This document shows positions 21,909 to 33,594 of a stretch of DNA of 64,000 nucleotides, one piece after another; the first letter of the stretch is position 1; each line of letters starts with the position of its first letter. The notes below the pieces were generated by a model. The model saw nothing but the letters and a program-made list of their open reading frames with translations, did no database searches and was not told the origin of the DNA. Source of the DNA: Prunus persica (lineage: Eukaryota; Streptophyta; Magnoliopsida; Rosales; Rosaceae); the NCBI RefSeq assembly GCF_000346465.2, contig NC_034009.1, forward strand, positions 42,950,649 through 43,014,648, read 5' to 3'. The translations under genes and the position numbers were made by a program.

Positions 21909-23871
21909 TTAATTGTCTCCTTTTTTTATATTATTTGCTTCTTTGATCTCTGTTATCTTATTTTTGATATCAGTGGCGTCTTTGATTTTTGCTGTCTCCT
22001 TTTCAGTATCGTCAGATGTTTTGATTTTCTCATTGGCCTGATCAATGATAGAATCCACCTCCTTTTCTACATCCTCAACCTGCAATTTTGTAATAGCAAT
22101 CATCAATCACATGTATATGATTTTATCTGCACTCCCCAAACTACTCAATAAATTCTTTCTATAGAAAACTTCCTTCTGCTTGACAATAACTTATCACATC
22201 GAAAATAGAAGCTATGTCTTAATAACGTGCATATAAAGACAGAGTAATTTGTCTTAGGGTGAATTTGTCGATCTAACAGTTACAACCGCGTTCGTACTAA
22301 ATACGAATTGGTTAGTACCATTAAAAGTTCCTAGTTAGGGGGTGTATATACATATATGTATCTGAAGCTATGAAGTGAATGTGATGGGGACATGTGGGAA
22401 GCAGAAAGCTTGAGCTCATTAGAAATTACGAGATTAGCTTCATTTCCTCGATATTCTCACATAACCACGAGACAGAGACACATACAAAGACAGAAAGATT
22501 TGTTTAACTAAAACCAATTATCAAACAGTTAACCTCAGCATCAATCTTACAACAGCAGTCCTATCTATTTTCCGTTAAAACCCGAGAGACTTAGATGTAT
22601 CTTTTGTGAGTTCAGATCAAACCAGAAAATTTAACTAAACTCTTCCTTGCTGCATAAGTTTATAAAACTAGTCCTCTGTTTTGCTTCCCTTCTCTGTTTT
22701 AATTTCTTCATCAATATGCCAGATGTTGACAAACACTAAACATGGAGCTTAAAACATGCGACCCTCGCCCGTTAATTATGAAATAAAATATTTAATTAGT
22801 ACTAACTACAAACGAGATAATGTTATTATAATATGGTAGGTCGCTTTCAAAGTTCAAACATATAATTTAAGAATTAAAACAAGGGAATTAGGTAAAGGTT
22901 AAAGACCTTCTCAATGAGATCATCAGCTAGCGACGCATCCTTGGCTGCTTCTCTTGCCACATTCTCAACAAACCTTGCTGCCTTTTGAAGATCTCCCTGA
23001 GGAAGATGATCAGCAATGTCGTCGGCTACCTTCTCCACTTCCCCGGCCACCTTCTCCACCAATTCTGCCACATCTTCTACTGAATCCAGCGTCGTTTCGA
23101 TTTGTTCTGTACATAACCCAATTAAATTATAAATATTTACTGATGCATCAACTAGTTCTTAGTTTAATGGTATCTCTTTCTAATATACGAGAAAAAGTCT
23201 CAACTTTTCGAATCTCTCCTTCCAAGATCAAAAGGAAAAAAAATGACAACGATTGTGATGACGATAATGACATTAATAACTTTTGATTCCTTACCTCTGA
23301 ACTTTTGCAATGGCCACCATTTGTTCTTCCAAAAGGGTACAACTACTGAGATAAGTATCCCCACAAGCCATAATTTCCTGCATACACAGTGTACAACAAA
23401 GTAAATTAAAAAACATATATGGGATATTAATTATACAAAAAATATTCCAACAGATCAAGAATCGGACGTACCAAGAAGTCCCAGAAGAAGGATCAGAAGG
23501 CAGAGGAGTTCCTGGTTCAGCACCATTGACAACCACATCCCTGCATATATCATCACATTAAGTTCATCTCAAAAAAACAAAAAAACAAAAAAAGTTGTTC
23601 ATCTCATCAGAGCTGCAAAAGGGTTGTCAAATTTAATCTGAAATTCATGGAATTGAAGATAGGTAGGATTTACTTACATCTTTATCTTGGTGCCATTTTG
23701 GACCTTCAAAATGGACTGCAAGAAGTTTCTGTTTCCAAGAAAATGGCATCTGTCCCTGCGATTTGTACGGAGACAACTAGGACCAAAACTTGAAACCTGC
23801 AGATGCCTAGAGCTGCTGCAAGGAGCAACTGCTGTTGTTATGATTATTGTGTTTCTAATCAACATGGCCAT
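21909..23871 (-). CDS. Probable plastid membrane-anchored protein, function unknown
   Basis: Model: complement(join(21909..22079, 22907..23106, 23295..23377, 23472..23540, 23678..23871)), 238 aa, five exons in frame at GT-AG sites. The start is ATG at 23871 (MAMLIRN); a longer frame upstream has no ATG. The N-terminal ~55 residues are rich in Ser, Arg and hydroxylated residues with few acids, as in chloroplast transit peptides (inference). About residues 88-105 (KLWLVGILISVVVPF) form one membrane segment, followed by WKNKWWPLQKFR. The rest is an amphipathic, Glu/Lys/Val-rich helical tail (VEDVAELVEKVAGEVEKVAD and ENVAREAAKDASLADDLIEK), ending in a Lys-rich stretch KIKDATDIKNK. The helix resembles late-embryogenesis or plastid-coat helices only in general character. 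I do not recognise the family and give no function. Confidence 0.75.
22080..22906 (-). other. Last intron of the plastid-type gene
   Basis: An 827-bp intron between the helix exon and the last exon (AAG|GTCTTT to TTGCAG|GTTG). No repeat or nested gene seen. Confidence 0.6.
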
Positions 23872-25579
23872 GGCCTCTGCGTAACAATCCAAGTTTGTAT
23901 TGAGATGGGTTTTTGCTGAAGACTAAGAAAACAAGGTTAGAAAGGTAAATATCAAGTTGTCTAGAACCTGCTTGTAAAAAGCAATATGTCAAGAGAGAAG
24001 AAAATGGCTTGTAGGGGTTACAGGGATTGGACGAACTGGCTTAGAGATTTTCAACTAATGTTTTGTTTGACACGCTAATTTTGTGGATTTGGAGTAAAGT
24101 TAATAATATATATATATAAGTACTCAAAGTCAATGATGATTGTCACTCCTTTTCATTCGCTTCACGTTTTCTGATACGCTCTGTATTGTAGTTTCACATT
24201 CGGCGGAACTTTCAAGTGTAATTTTCATTTCGGTTGCTTCGAAGAAAAAAACTTGTATAAAAATCAAACAGCATACTATTACCACTAACCATGGGCCCAC
24301 CTCGATTGATGCCTACTTGTTGAATTCGGGTGCTCCTGCAACAAGATGAAAGGAAAATGAGATTAGACTAAATTAATGGTCATTAGCGATCAATTGCAGT
24401 CGTTAAATATGTATGTATCATGACTTAATATGTGTATACAACAACTTGGTTAGGTTTTTAAAACATTTCCAACTTGGTTATAATTACAACAAAGTAATTA
24501 CATTAATGGAGCGAGAAATACAAATTTAAAAACTCTTTCAAGATTAAGAAAATATGTACTGCTAAACTATTTGCTAGTTAGTATTAACGGAGCCTTCGAA
24601 GTTAGAAGTAGAACCATGCAACTTCTAAGAATATTATTGGTGTTGACCATGAATAAATTCCTATTGATCATAACTAGGCATGAAGGTTTATAGATATCCA
24701 TTCATTCCTAAAAAAAAGTATGGAGAAGAAATTGGGCAGCTTTAGCTAGCTGGACCACTTGGGATGGGAGGCATAAATTTAATTTACCACGTTTTTTAAT
24801 TTAGTTGATGTGGTTGACACGTTCCATGAACGATGTTGTAATGAAAATATACAACACCTAGAAAAGCGGAAACCATTTTCTCTTGTTTCCCTTTTGAAAG
24901 CTCGATTCAATCAAAAGTGTGTTGGCTTTACCCTCTAATATTTATCAATCTCATAAAAACTGCTATAATATTTATAATATTCAGTTTAGATTAATTATGC
25001 AAAAAATTGGTCCTAATTTTGTTCCAATCTGAGATTCTGCTGTGGACAGATAGCTCAAAACACGTGCATACTGAATTTGCTGACTCAGGAACCCTAAACT
25101 TCTGGAGAAATATATCATCACTGTCCCTACGTTGGTGGGTGGGGAGTAGTTCAACTCGTAACATAAATAACACAATACAACATTTCAAATGCTAAATCAT
25201 AAAAGGGTTATTTGCAGCAAGGGGCTTTTATAGCTTAATAAGTGATTAAAAGAAGTAATCCAACACCCGAAGTTACGTGTTTGAATTTCATACTCTTCAA
25301 TATTACTTGTATAAATAATAAATAGATAAAAGCTCCTTCGCGATGTTGCTTCTTATAATACTCGAGTGCGAATAGCCCTTCATGGTCAAAGGTGTGTCGT
25401 GTTGACAACTTGACTATTCTGGTGCCATAATTTTGTACAAACAAAATTATTAATTATGACTTCAGTCTTATATTTATATTTCACAATCACAACTTGACTT
25501 GACAAAATACAAAGAGAAAAGTGTGCCACACGGCATGTCCCCCCCATCAATAATACAGGTGCATAATTGATAAAATTCT

Positions 25580-25613
<34 letters not shown>

Positions 25614-26094
25614 TTTTACATTTTTCATGTGCATTGAAAGAAAAATGTGAAAATCTTCTTTAAAATGCATATTATCATTTTCAAAGAGAAGAAAAAGTGA
25701 TTGAATGCTTCATATTTTGGTTTAGGGTGGTTTGAGAAAAATTCGAAAATTTTAATTTTTGTTTGGACTAATCAAACTTGGCACGTCAGATGCTCTTTAC
25801 CAACCTTTCTAATGTTGAATTACCACCTAACCCTGCACTGTGTCTTATATTTTATTATTATTGAGTAAATTACGTTTTACCCCTTAATGTATAGGAGTCC
25901 TTTCTAATGTTGAATTACCACCTAACCTAACCATGCTAAACTAATCAACTTTAGCATGATAATATGTAGGGTTTTGAATTCCTTTAATTACAATTATTGC
26001 CCACTTGCCGTGTTTGATCCATTTTTTACGGGCCCAAGCCCGTCTAAAGTCCCAGGTCAAACGTTGTGTGTTTTTTTCTTCAGAGAGTTTGGAA
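23872..26094. other. Intergenic spacer upstream of the plastid-type gene
   Basis: Includes the promoter of the minus-strand gene. No gene seen; short frames on both strands have no recognisable content. It contains a GA microsatellite (listed separately) and a duplicated 'ctttctaatgttgaattaccacctaacc' motif near 25804 and 25900 (28 bp, split here as 'ctttctaatgttgaattacc' plus 'acctaacc'). Confidence 0.4.
25582..25611. repeat. (AG)n microsatellite
   Basis: Fifteen uninterrupted AG dinucleotides. A likely polymorphic simple repeat. Confidence 0.95.
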
Positions 26095-26185
26095 GGGAGG
26101 GGGAGGTGTGATTGGGGTAACTTGAACTTGAGACCAATGTTTACAGGCAAATGCTTTTACCACTGCACTATTGCAAAATAATGTA
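26095..26185 (-). mobile_element. SINE-like repeat next to the copia insertion
   Basis: On the reverse strand 'gcagtggtaaaagcatttgc' resembles a pol III A box and 'ggtctcaagttcaagtta' a B box. It ends within a few bases of the copia element's left target duplication. The copy is decayed. Confidence 0.3.
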
Positions 26186-26190
26186 CAAAC

Positions 26191-26631
26191 TGTTGTAAAA
26201 GTTTGAAGGTGGAGCCCACAGAGGAAGTTTCTTTGCATCTTCCAGGAACTTCCCTTCCCTGTATTTATCAATTCAGGAAGTTTCCTTGCATCTTCCAGGA
26301 ACTTTCCTTCCCTGTATTTTACCAAAACCTTAGCCTATAAATAGGCATATCACTTGCAATGGAAAGAGCAACCAACGAAGAAAAGAAAGAAAAGGGAGAA
26401 GAGAAAAAGAAGAGAGAAGAAGAAGAGAAAATAAGAGGGTAAGTAAGCAGAGAGAAAATTCAGTGAGTCACACATATTGTAAACACTATTGTAGTCATAT
26501 TATTATATAGTGAAAGGTTACTGTTGCTGCTCTCCGAGGACGTAGGCGTAGCCGAACCTCGTTAAATACTGTGTCTCATCTACTTTACGTGCAGCTCAAA
26601 ATTCGCACATATCCCAGGTTATTTCATAACA
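26191..26631 (+). repeat. 5' LTR of the copia element
   Basis: 441 bp, TG...CA type. It contains an internal direct repeat ('ggaagtttcyttgcatcttc' plus 'caggaac' at about 26223 and 26277) and a TATA box CTATAAATAG at about 26334. An A/G-rich tract (about 26375-26440) and a possible R/U5 region follow. Confidence 0.95.
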
Positions 26632-26645
26632 CGTTATCAGCACGA
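26632..26645 (+). promoter_or_regulatory. Primer-binding site of the copia element
   Basis: CGTTATCAGCACGA directly follows the 5' LTR. This position and sequence are typical for plant copia elements, where a tRNA primes minus-strand DNA synthesis. I did not match it to a particular tRNA. Confidence 0.6.
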
Positions 26646-26814
26646 TAGTCTCTCCTTTTATTTATGAAATTTTTCCAACTCAACACTATATAATATACTA
26701 TATCTATCTGCTTCTCTATTACTAACCATTGACAAAAATGGACCCTTGGTAATACTAAACATATTATCAGTGGGAGACCGTTACTAATACTAACTTTTTC
26801 TTATTTTATTCGGT

Positions 26815-27290
26815 GGTGGTTTTAACCCCACATTTATTTACTGTATGGTGTAGGTTTATTACCCATACATGCACCTTTACTTTATCGCAAATTTATTTTA
26901 CCGCATATTTATTTTATTTACTGTATGGTGTAGGTTTATTACCCATACAACAGTATTTATTTAAAAGGGTGGTGCGGGTTTATCGTCCACGCCTTTACTT
27001 TTATTTAAATGTATGGAGCATAATTAATGCCCATACAAGCACTTTTACTTTATGAATTTACTTAACCGCACATTTACATTTATTTAAAGTATGGTGCGGG
27101 ATTAACGTCCATACAGCAAGCAATTTAATTTATGAATTTAATTTACCGCACATTTACATTTATTTAAAGTATGGTGCGGGATTAACGTCCATACAGCAAG
27201 CAATTTAATTTATGAATTTAATTTACCGCACATTTACATTTATTTAAAGTGTGGTGCGGGTTTATCGTCCATACCAGCAAATTCATAACA
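26815..27290 (+). repeat. Tandem repeats in the copia leader
   Basis: Three units with an exact 80-bp period start at 27065, 27145 and 27225 ('accgcacatttacatttatt' onward; 'gcgggattaacgtccatac'). At least three more diverged copies lie upstream to about 26815, keyed by 'tatggtg(t/c)(a/g)gg' and 'cccataca'. Each unit holds short inverted arms, GTATGG and CCATAC, about 14 bp apart. The array lies between the primer-binding site and gag, where packaging signals normally sit. Confidence 0.85.
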
Positions 27291-27389
27291 CTTTACTTTT
27301 ATCATCAATTAATATACCTGAATAATGAGGACCTGAAATTCCTATTAATAAGTGGCTTAATATCCCAGATCTCGAGCCTAAAGTTTTGG

Positions 27390-28448
27390 ATGGCAAATTT
27401 GGCAAAACTAGAGTTTGCTGCCTTGGACCTTTCCGGGGACAACTACTTATCATGGGTCCTGGATGCCAAAATTCATCTACGAGCCAATGGCCTCGGACAA
27501 ACAATTGTAGATGAGAATGATGCTTCGCCTGAAGAGAATGCGAAGGCCATGATCTTTCTTCGCCGCCACATCCATGAAGCGCTGAAGAGCGAATATGTGG
27601 TGGTTGATGAACCGTTGGTTCTGTGGAAAGCTCTAGGTGAAAGATACGATCACCAGAAGACGATGACTCTCCCAAGAGCTAGATACGAATGGACCCACTT
27701 GAGATTTCAAGATTTCAAGTCAGTGTCCGAGTATAACTCTGCTATGCACAGAATTACCTCATTAATGAGGCTATGTGGGGAAAATATATCTGATGAGGAT
27801 ATGCTCGAAAAAACTCTGAGCACTTTTCATGCTTCAAATGTCCTCCTTCAGCAGCAATACAGACATAGCGGTTTCAAGAAGTACTCGGAACTTGTATCCT
27901 GCCTCTTGTTAGCTGAGCAGAATAATGAGCTCTTATTAAAGAATCACCAATCTCGCCCAACGGGCTCAGCACCACTTCCTGAAATAAATGTTGCATCTCA
28001 GGAAGTGAATGCCACTTCATCTCGTGGCAGTATCCACAAACGTGGGCGAGGAGGCAAGCGTGGCCACTGGCAAGGAAGTAGAAAAAATCGTGGTGCTCGT
28101 TCAGAGGGCTTAGGTCCAAGGAGCGGTCCATCCACGAATGGCAAAAATGCATCCCGTAATAAGGGAAAGGCACAGATGAGCCATGTGCCTAGAAATGTTG
28201 AAAGCCCTTGTCACAGATGTGGTGCAAATGGACATTGGGTGCGCGCATATCGTACGCCCAGGCATTTGGCGGATCTCTATCAAGCTTCACTTAAGAACAG
28301 GAAAGTGGAGATAAATTACATTGATCATGCTCCGCCAGCCACAGATGGCTCATCAGAAATATCACGTCAGCTAAACAAGACGCATCTAGATGTTTCTGAC
28401 TTTGTTACTGAAAGAGGGAATGAAGGTTATGTGTCCGAATTAGATTAA
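27390..28448 (+). CDS. gag: Copia gag (capsid/nucleocapsid) protein
   Basis: 352 aa from the ATG at 27390 (MANLAKLEFAALDLSGDNYL). The frame is open further upstream, but homology starts here. It matches the plant copia gag layout: DUF4219/UBN2-type capsid with NYLSWVLDA, then LWKALGERYDH, ARYEWTHLRFQDF and SEYNSAM. A Lys/Arg/Gly-rich basic stretch follows, then a zinc knuckle CHRCGANGHWVRAYRTP. The fourth zinc ligand, normally Cys, is Tyr (TAT at 28248-28250), so nucleic-acid binding by this knuckle is probably impaired. It ends THLDVSDF and VSELD. Pol lies in the same frame but is separated by 110 AT-rich bases with several stops. Confidence 0.85.
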   Translation: MANLAKLEFAALDLSGDNYLSWVLDAKIHLRANGLGQTIVDENDASPEENAKAMIFLRRHIHEALKSEYVVVDEPLVLWKALGERYDHQKTMTLPRARYEWTHLRFQDFKSVSEYNSAMHRITSLMRLCGENISDEDMLEKTLSTFHASNVLLQQQYRHSGFKKYSELVSCLLLAEQNNELLLKNHQSRPTGSAPLPEINVASQEVNATSSRGSIHKRGRGGKRGHWQGSRKNRGARSEGLGPRSGPSTNGKNASRNKGKAQMSHVPRNVESPCHRCGANGHWVRAYRTPRHLADLYQASLKNRKVEINYIDHAPPATDGSSEISRQLNKTHLDVSDFVTERGNEGYVSELD

Positions 28449-28559
28449 ATTCCTTAATATACTACTTGTATTAGATGAAGTGTTGTTTAAATTTCAATCC
28501 AATAAAAGTGGTAATGTTTTCTTCTTTATTAATCTAGCTTATTTTACTTATTTGGTGGC

Positions 28560-31500
28560 ATGGATGCAAATTATGGATGCCCTCAAAACAAAGGCTATGA
28601 CAGAGATATTTGTCTCGCAGACAGCGCAACTACTCATACGATCTTTCAAGATCGGAAGTATTTCTCAAAATTAATGCTTACAAAAGCAAAGATAACAACC
28701 ATATCAGGTCCTGCAGATCTGATTGAAGGTTCAGGAATATCCCAAATTATGTTACCGAATGGAACAATACTGTCCATTCCAGATGCTTTGTATTCACCTA
28801 ACTCCAGAAGGAATCTGTTGAGTTTCAAAGATATACGTTTGAATGGCTACCATGTTGAAACAAAGAAAGAGGAAAACATGGAATATCTTTGTATTACCTC
28901 CAGTGATACTCAAAAGCATATACTGGAAAAACTTTGTGAGCTCTCATCAGGGTTGTATTACACAACCATACGGACAATTGAGGCACATAGTGTCATGGAC
29001 CAAGAGTCCACTGACTCAAATGCTTTTAAGCTTTGGCATGACAGGTTGGGTCATCCTGGATCCACCATGATGCGCAGGATCATCACCAACTCTAAAGGAC
29101 ATCCCTTGTTGACTAAACACATTATGTTATCAAGCGACATCTTTTGCCAAGCTTGTTCACAAGGGAAGTTGGTGATCAGACCATCACAACCAAAGGTTGA
29201 TGTTGAGTCTCCATCATTTTTGCAGAGAATTCAAGGGGACATTTGTGGACCCATTCATCTCCCATGTGGACCATTTCGATACTTTATGGTCTTGGTAGAC
29301 GCATCTATCCGATGGTCACATGTTTGTCTTTTATCTACTCGGAATATGGCATTTGCTAGGCTTTTGGCTCAGATAATTAAATTACGAGCCCAATTCTCAG
29401 ATTATCCCATTAAGTCAATCAGACTCGATAATGCTGGTGAATTTACATCTCAGACTTTTGATGACTACTGCATGTCACTAGGCATTGATATTGAACATCC
29501 TGTTCCCCATGTGCATACTCAAAATGGCTTGGCAGAAGCTTTAATTAAACGCCTTCAATTGATAGCACGCACCTTGCTAATGAAAACAAAGTTGCCAGTT
29601 TCTGCTTGGGGATATGCCATTTTACATGCAGCATCGCTTGTGCGATTGAGGCCCGTCACCAACAATCAATGTTCTCCAATACAACTCGTATTGGGAAATC
29701 AACCAAACATTTCACATTTAAGAATTTTTGGGTGTGCGGTATATGTGCCCATTGCACCACCGCAACGTACTAAGATGGGCCCTCAACGCAGATTGGGAAT
29801 TTATGTTGGTTTTGATTCACCATCTATCATCAGATACTTGGCACCCCTGACGGGTGATACTTTTACCGCACGATTTGCGGATTGTGATTTTGATGAGACA
29901 ATCTTCCCACCATTAGGGGGAGAAAAATCTGTGTCTAAAGAACAAGGCAAACTCATTCCTGAAAAACGACATGAATTATCCTGGAATGTATCCACATTGT
30001 CTCATCTCGATCCTCATACTGCTCAATGCGAAAACGAAGTGAGAAGGATCGTTCACCTCCAAAGTATTGCCAATCAGATGCCAGATGCATTTAATGATGC
30101 AGCAAAGGTGACGAAATCTCATATCCCAGCTGCAAATGCACCCGCACGGATTGATGTCCATAATGGACAAAGCAATGTCCCAGCAAATGGTTCATCTGCT
30201 GCACGCCTAAAACGTGGCAGACCACTAGGCTCAAAGGATTCAATTCCTCGAAAGAGGAAGTTGATGGACAAAATGAATCCAAATGAAATAAATAGAGAGC
30301 CCACAATTCATAATTCAAATGCCCCCAAAGAGGGACAGGTACTTCTTGACAAGGAAAACGTCATTGGTGAGACAAGTGCCCCTGGAGTGGCAACCGTACC
30401 TGAAAGTCAAGAAATCTCCATAAATTATACGTCCACTGATGAATTGTGGAGTAGAAATGAGATGATCATCGATGATATATTTGCATTCTCAGTGGCTGCT
30501 GAGATCATAAAAGATGATGATATTGAGCCGTGCTCTATTAATGAATGTACACAAAGGCAAGATTGGCCCAAGTGGAAAGATGCAATCCAGGCAGAATTAA
30601 ATTCTTTGGAAAAAAGGAGTGTTTTTGGACATATTAGTCCAACTCCACCCAATGTGAACCCTGTAGGTTACAAGTGGGTATTTACAAGAAAGCGCAATAA
30701 GAAAAATGAGATCTCAAGGTATAAAGCGCGACTCGTTGCGCAAGGTTTTTCACAAAGGCATGGAATTGATTATGTGGAAACATACTCTCCAGTAATGGAC
30801 ACAATTACATTCCGTTACCTAATAAGTTTGGCGGTTTCAGAAAAACTTGAAATGAGACTCCTGGATGTCATTACCGCATATTTGTATGGAGAATTGGATA
30901 CAGATATATACATGAAAGTTCCAGAAGGATTCAGGTTGCCTGAAGCAGCCAGAAACAAACCACGGGACATGTTCTCAGTTAAATTGAGAAAATCATTATA
31001 TGGGCTAAAACAATCTGGACGAATGTGGTACAATCGTCTCAGTAAGTATTTATTGAAGTAAGGATACACAAATGATCCTATTTGCCCATGTGTGTTTATT
31101 AAGAAATCAGAGTCTGGATTTGCGATAGTGGCAGTATATGTCGACGACATGAATCTAATTGGAACTTCTGAAGAGCTTTAAAAGACTGTTGATTATCTCA
31201 AACGTGAATTTGAGATGAAGGACCTTGGAAAGACAAAATATTGTCTTGGCTTGCAGATTGAGCACAGTGCTAATGGAATTTTGGTGCATCAATCAACTTA
31301 TACTGAGAAAGTATTGGAACGGTTTGACATGGATAAAGCCTATCCACTTAGCACTCCAATGGTCGTTCGATCGCTTGACACTAAGAAAGACCCATATCGT
31401 CCAAAAGAGAATGATGAAATGGTCCTTGGTCCAGAAGTACCATATCTTAGTGCAATAGGTGCTTTATTGTACCTAGCACAATGTACCAGACCAGACATAT

Positions 31501-32186
31501 CATTCTCAGTAAATCTGTTAGCAAGGTACAGTTCTGCTCCAACAAGGCGACACTGGACCGGCATCAAACATGTTCTACGATACCTTCGTAGGACAACAGA
31601 CATGGGGTTATTCTATTCCAGTGAATCGACCAATGCCCAGAGTATTATTGGTTATGCTGATGCAGGATATCTCTCTGATCCACATCAAGGACGATCACAG
31701 ACTGGGTATGTGTTTACATGTGGAGGAACTGCGATCTCATGGCGCTCAACAAAACAAACATTAGTGGCCACATCTTCTAATCACTCAGAAATACTTGCCC
31801 TCCATGAAGCCAGTCGTGAATGCGTTTGGTTAAGGTCGGTAATCCATCACATCCGAAGCACATGTGCCCTACCCTCAACAACAGACACTCCAACAATTCT
31901 GAATGTGGACAATGCAGCTTGTATTGCTCATATCACAGGAGGATATATCAAGGGTGACAGGACCAAGCACATATCACCAAAGTTTTTCTATACACATGAG
32001 CTCCAGAAGAGTCAAGAAATCAAAGTCAGACAAATCCGTTCAAGTGATAACCTGGCAGATCTCTTCACTAAATCATTGCCGAAATGTACATTCCAAAAGT
32101 TAGTGCATGGCATCGGATTACGACAACTCTGCAAGCAATCAAGTTGGAGCATGCAAAATCAGGGGGAGCATTCAAAAGTCCTCTAA
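28560..32186 (+). pseudogene. pol: Copia pol with two in-frame stops
   Basis: One continuous frame apart from TAA at 31059-31061 and TAA at 31179-31181. Protease: DSATTH near the start. Integrase: zinc-binding H..H..C..C (HDRLGH and CQAC), then catalytic D, D, E in GDICGPI, RLDNAGEF and GLAEALIKRL. Reverse transcriptase: GYKWVFTRKRN, RYKARLVAQGFSQ and catalytic YVDD at 31137-31148, which lies between the two stops. RNase H: YADAGYLSDP and KHISPKFF near the end. The first stop truncates the protein before YVDD. Restoring autonomy would need both stops read through. Domain order is PR-IN-RT-RH. Confidence 0.9.
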
Positions 32187-32295
32187 CATAGGACATATGC
32201 ACGTTGTACTCTTTTTCCTTCGCTTAGGTTTTTTCCCACTGGGTTTTTCCAAGCAAGGTTTTAATGAGGCAACCAATCTAGGGACATGTGGTCTC

Positions 32296-32305
32296 CAAGG
32301 GGGAG
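32296..32305 (+). promoter_or_regulatory. Polypurine tract of the copia element
   Basis: AAGGGGGAG lies directly 5' of the 3' LTR and would prime plus-strand DNA synthesis. A second GGGGGAG lies at about 32162-32168 near the end of pol. Confidence 0.65.
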
Positions 32306-32746
32306 TGTTGTAAAAGTTTGAAGGTGGAGCCCACAGAGGAAGTTTCCTTGCATCTTCCAGGAACTTCCCTTCCCTGTATTTATCAATTCAGGAAGTTTCC
32401 TTGCATCTTCCAGGAACTTTCCTTCCCTGTATTTTACCAAAACCTTAGCCTATAAATAGGCATATCACTTGCAATGGAAAGAGCAACCAACGGAGAAAAG
32501 AAAGAAAAGGGAGAAGAGAAAAAGAAGAGAGAAGAAGAAGAGAAAATAAGAGGGTAAGTAAGCAGAGAGAAAATTCAGTGAGTCACACATATTGTAAACA
32601 CTATTGTAGTCATATTATTATATAGTGAAAGGTTACTGTTGCTGCTCTCCGAGGACGTAGGCGTAGCCGAACCTCGTTAAATATTGTGTCTCATCTACTT
32701 TACGTGCAGCTCAAAATTCGCACATATCCCAGGTTATTTCATAACA
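32306..32746 (+). repeat. 3' LTR of the copia element
   Basis: 441 bp, identical in length to the 5' LTR and differing at three sites by eye. Followed by target duplication CAAAC (32747-32751). Confidence 0.95.
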
Positions 32747-32751
32747 CAAAC

Positions 32752-33594
32752 TAGTTTTTCCCAAAGGGGGCTGATTATATGTAAACATAGAGGTTTAGTA
32801 ATTACAAGCTGAGTCAGAACACAAGAAGAGAAGGTAACCTTCTAAAGTATAAGGCAGCAGATACTATGTCCATTTCATTTGATAAGACTTATTACTTCTT
32901 TTCCTTTTGCTTCTAAGAGGATTCAAAACCTAAACATACCTTTCACTTTATCCTTATACAATCTGAGTGAGTTAGGCTCATGGTCAACAAAATTTCAACA
33001 TGGTGACCTCAGAATATAATTAGTACCAATATTATGTTATATGGTCTACAAATTATATGAATTTCATGACTTTTACATAGCGTCATTAATTTATGTCGAG
33101 TTTTTTTTAGCTCCGATTTGTTCTAGGGATTATTTTTTTAAAGGTTTAACACGTTATTAAAAATACATTGATTTCAAATTATTCATTGCATCTAAGTCGT
33201 TTCAAATTCAATGATATTAGATTTTCTATAAGTACATTCATAAGAGTTACTCAAAGCATTGTAGGTCAAAAATGAGAATTTGAATCCCAATATGCCTAAG
33301 AAGAAGACGCATACGAAAAATGCAGTCCAAAAATTACTAGTTGTAGCAAAAGAATTTGTAAGCCCATGCAGGGCCATGGTGGAGGCATGGACTTTACCTG
33401 ACTTTGCACAAAAAAAATACCAAACACACCCTACTAAACCTTGAAAGAGAAGTGTTTTGATTCTTTACCTTATTTACTTCATTTCTTCTCTTCTAATTCA
33501 CACAAAATAAAAAATAAAAAATAAAAATAACAAAGTGACAGCTTACCTCACTCCCTCTTAGTCTCTCATCTTCTTTTTCAATTCTCTCTGCTTC
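32752..33594. other. Spacer and promoter side of the ATL gene
   Basis: No gene seen. 33480-33594 is CT-rich and probably the 5' UTR of the ATL gene ('cttcttttt', 'ctctctgcttc'). 'aatttgaatcccaatatgcc' near 33279 resembles a decayed SINE B box. Confidence 0.4.

Larger units (their letters stand above)
26191..32746 (+). mobile_element. Complete Ty1-copia LTR retrotransposon (6556 bp)
   Basis: Two 441-bp LTRs (26191-26631 and 32306-32746) begin TGTTG and end ATAACA. The 5-bp target duplication CAAAC is at 26186-26190 and 32747-32751. Inside, in order: a primer-binding site, a repeat-rich leader, gag, then pol with protease, integrase, reverse transcriptase and RNase H. Integrase before RT is the copia order. 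By eye the LTRs differ at only 3 positions (near 26232, 26367 and 26569), under 1%, so the insertion is young. It is now non-autonomous: pol has two nonsense codons and gag lacks one zinc-knuckle cysteine. Transcription would run from the left LTR toward 32.7 kb, in the same direction as the ATL gene downstream. Confidence 0.95.

Noticed and set aside
27249..27389. Longer start for the copia gag frame
   Set aside because: The extra 47 codons lie in the leader repeat array; gag homologues begin at the ATG at 27390.
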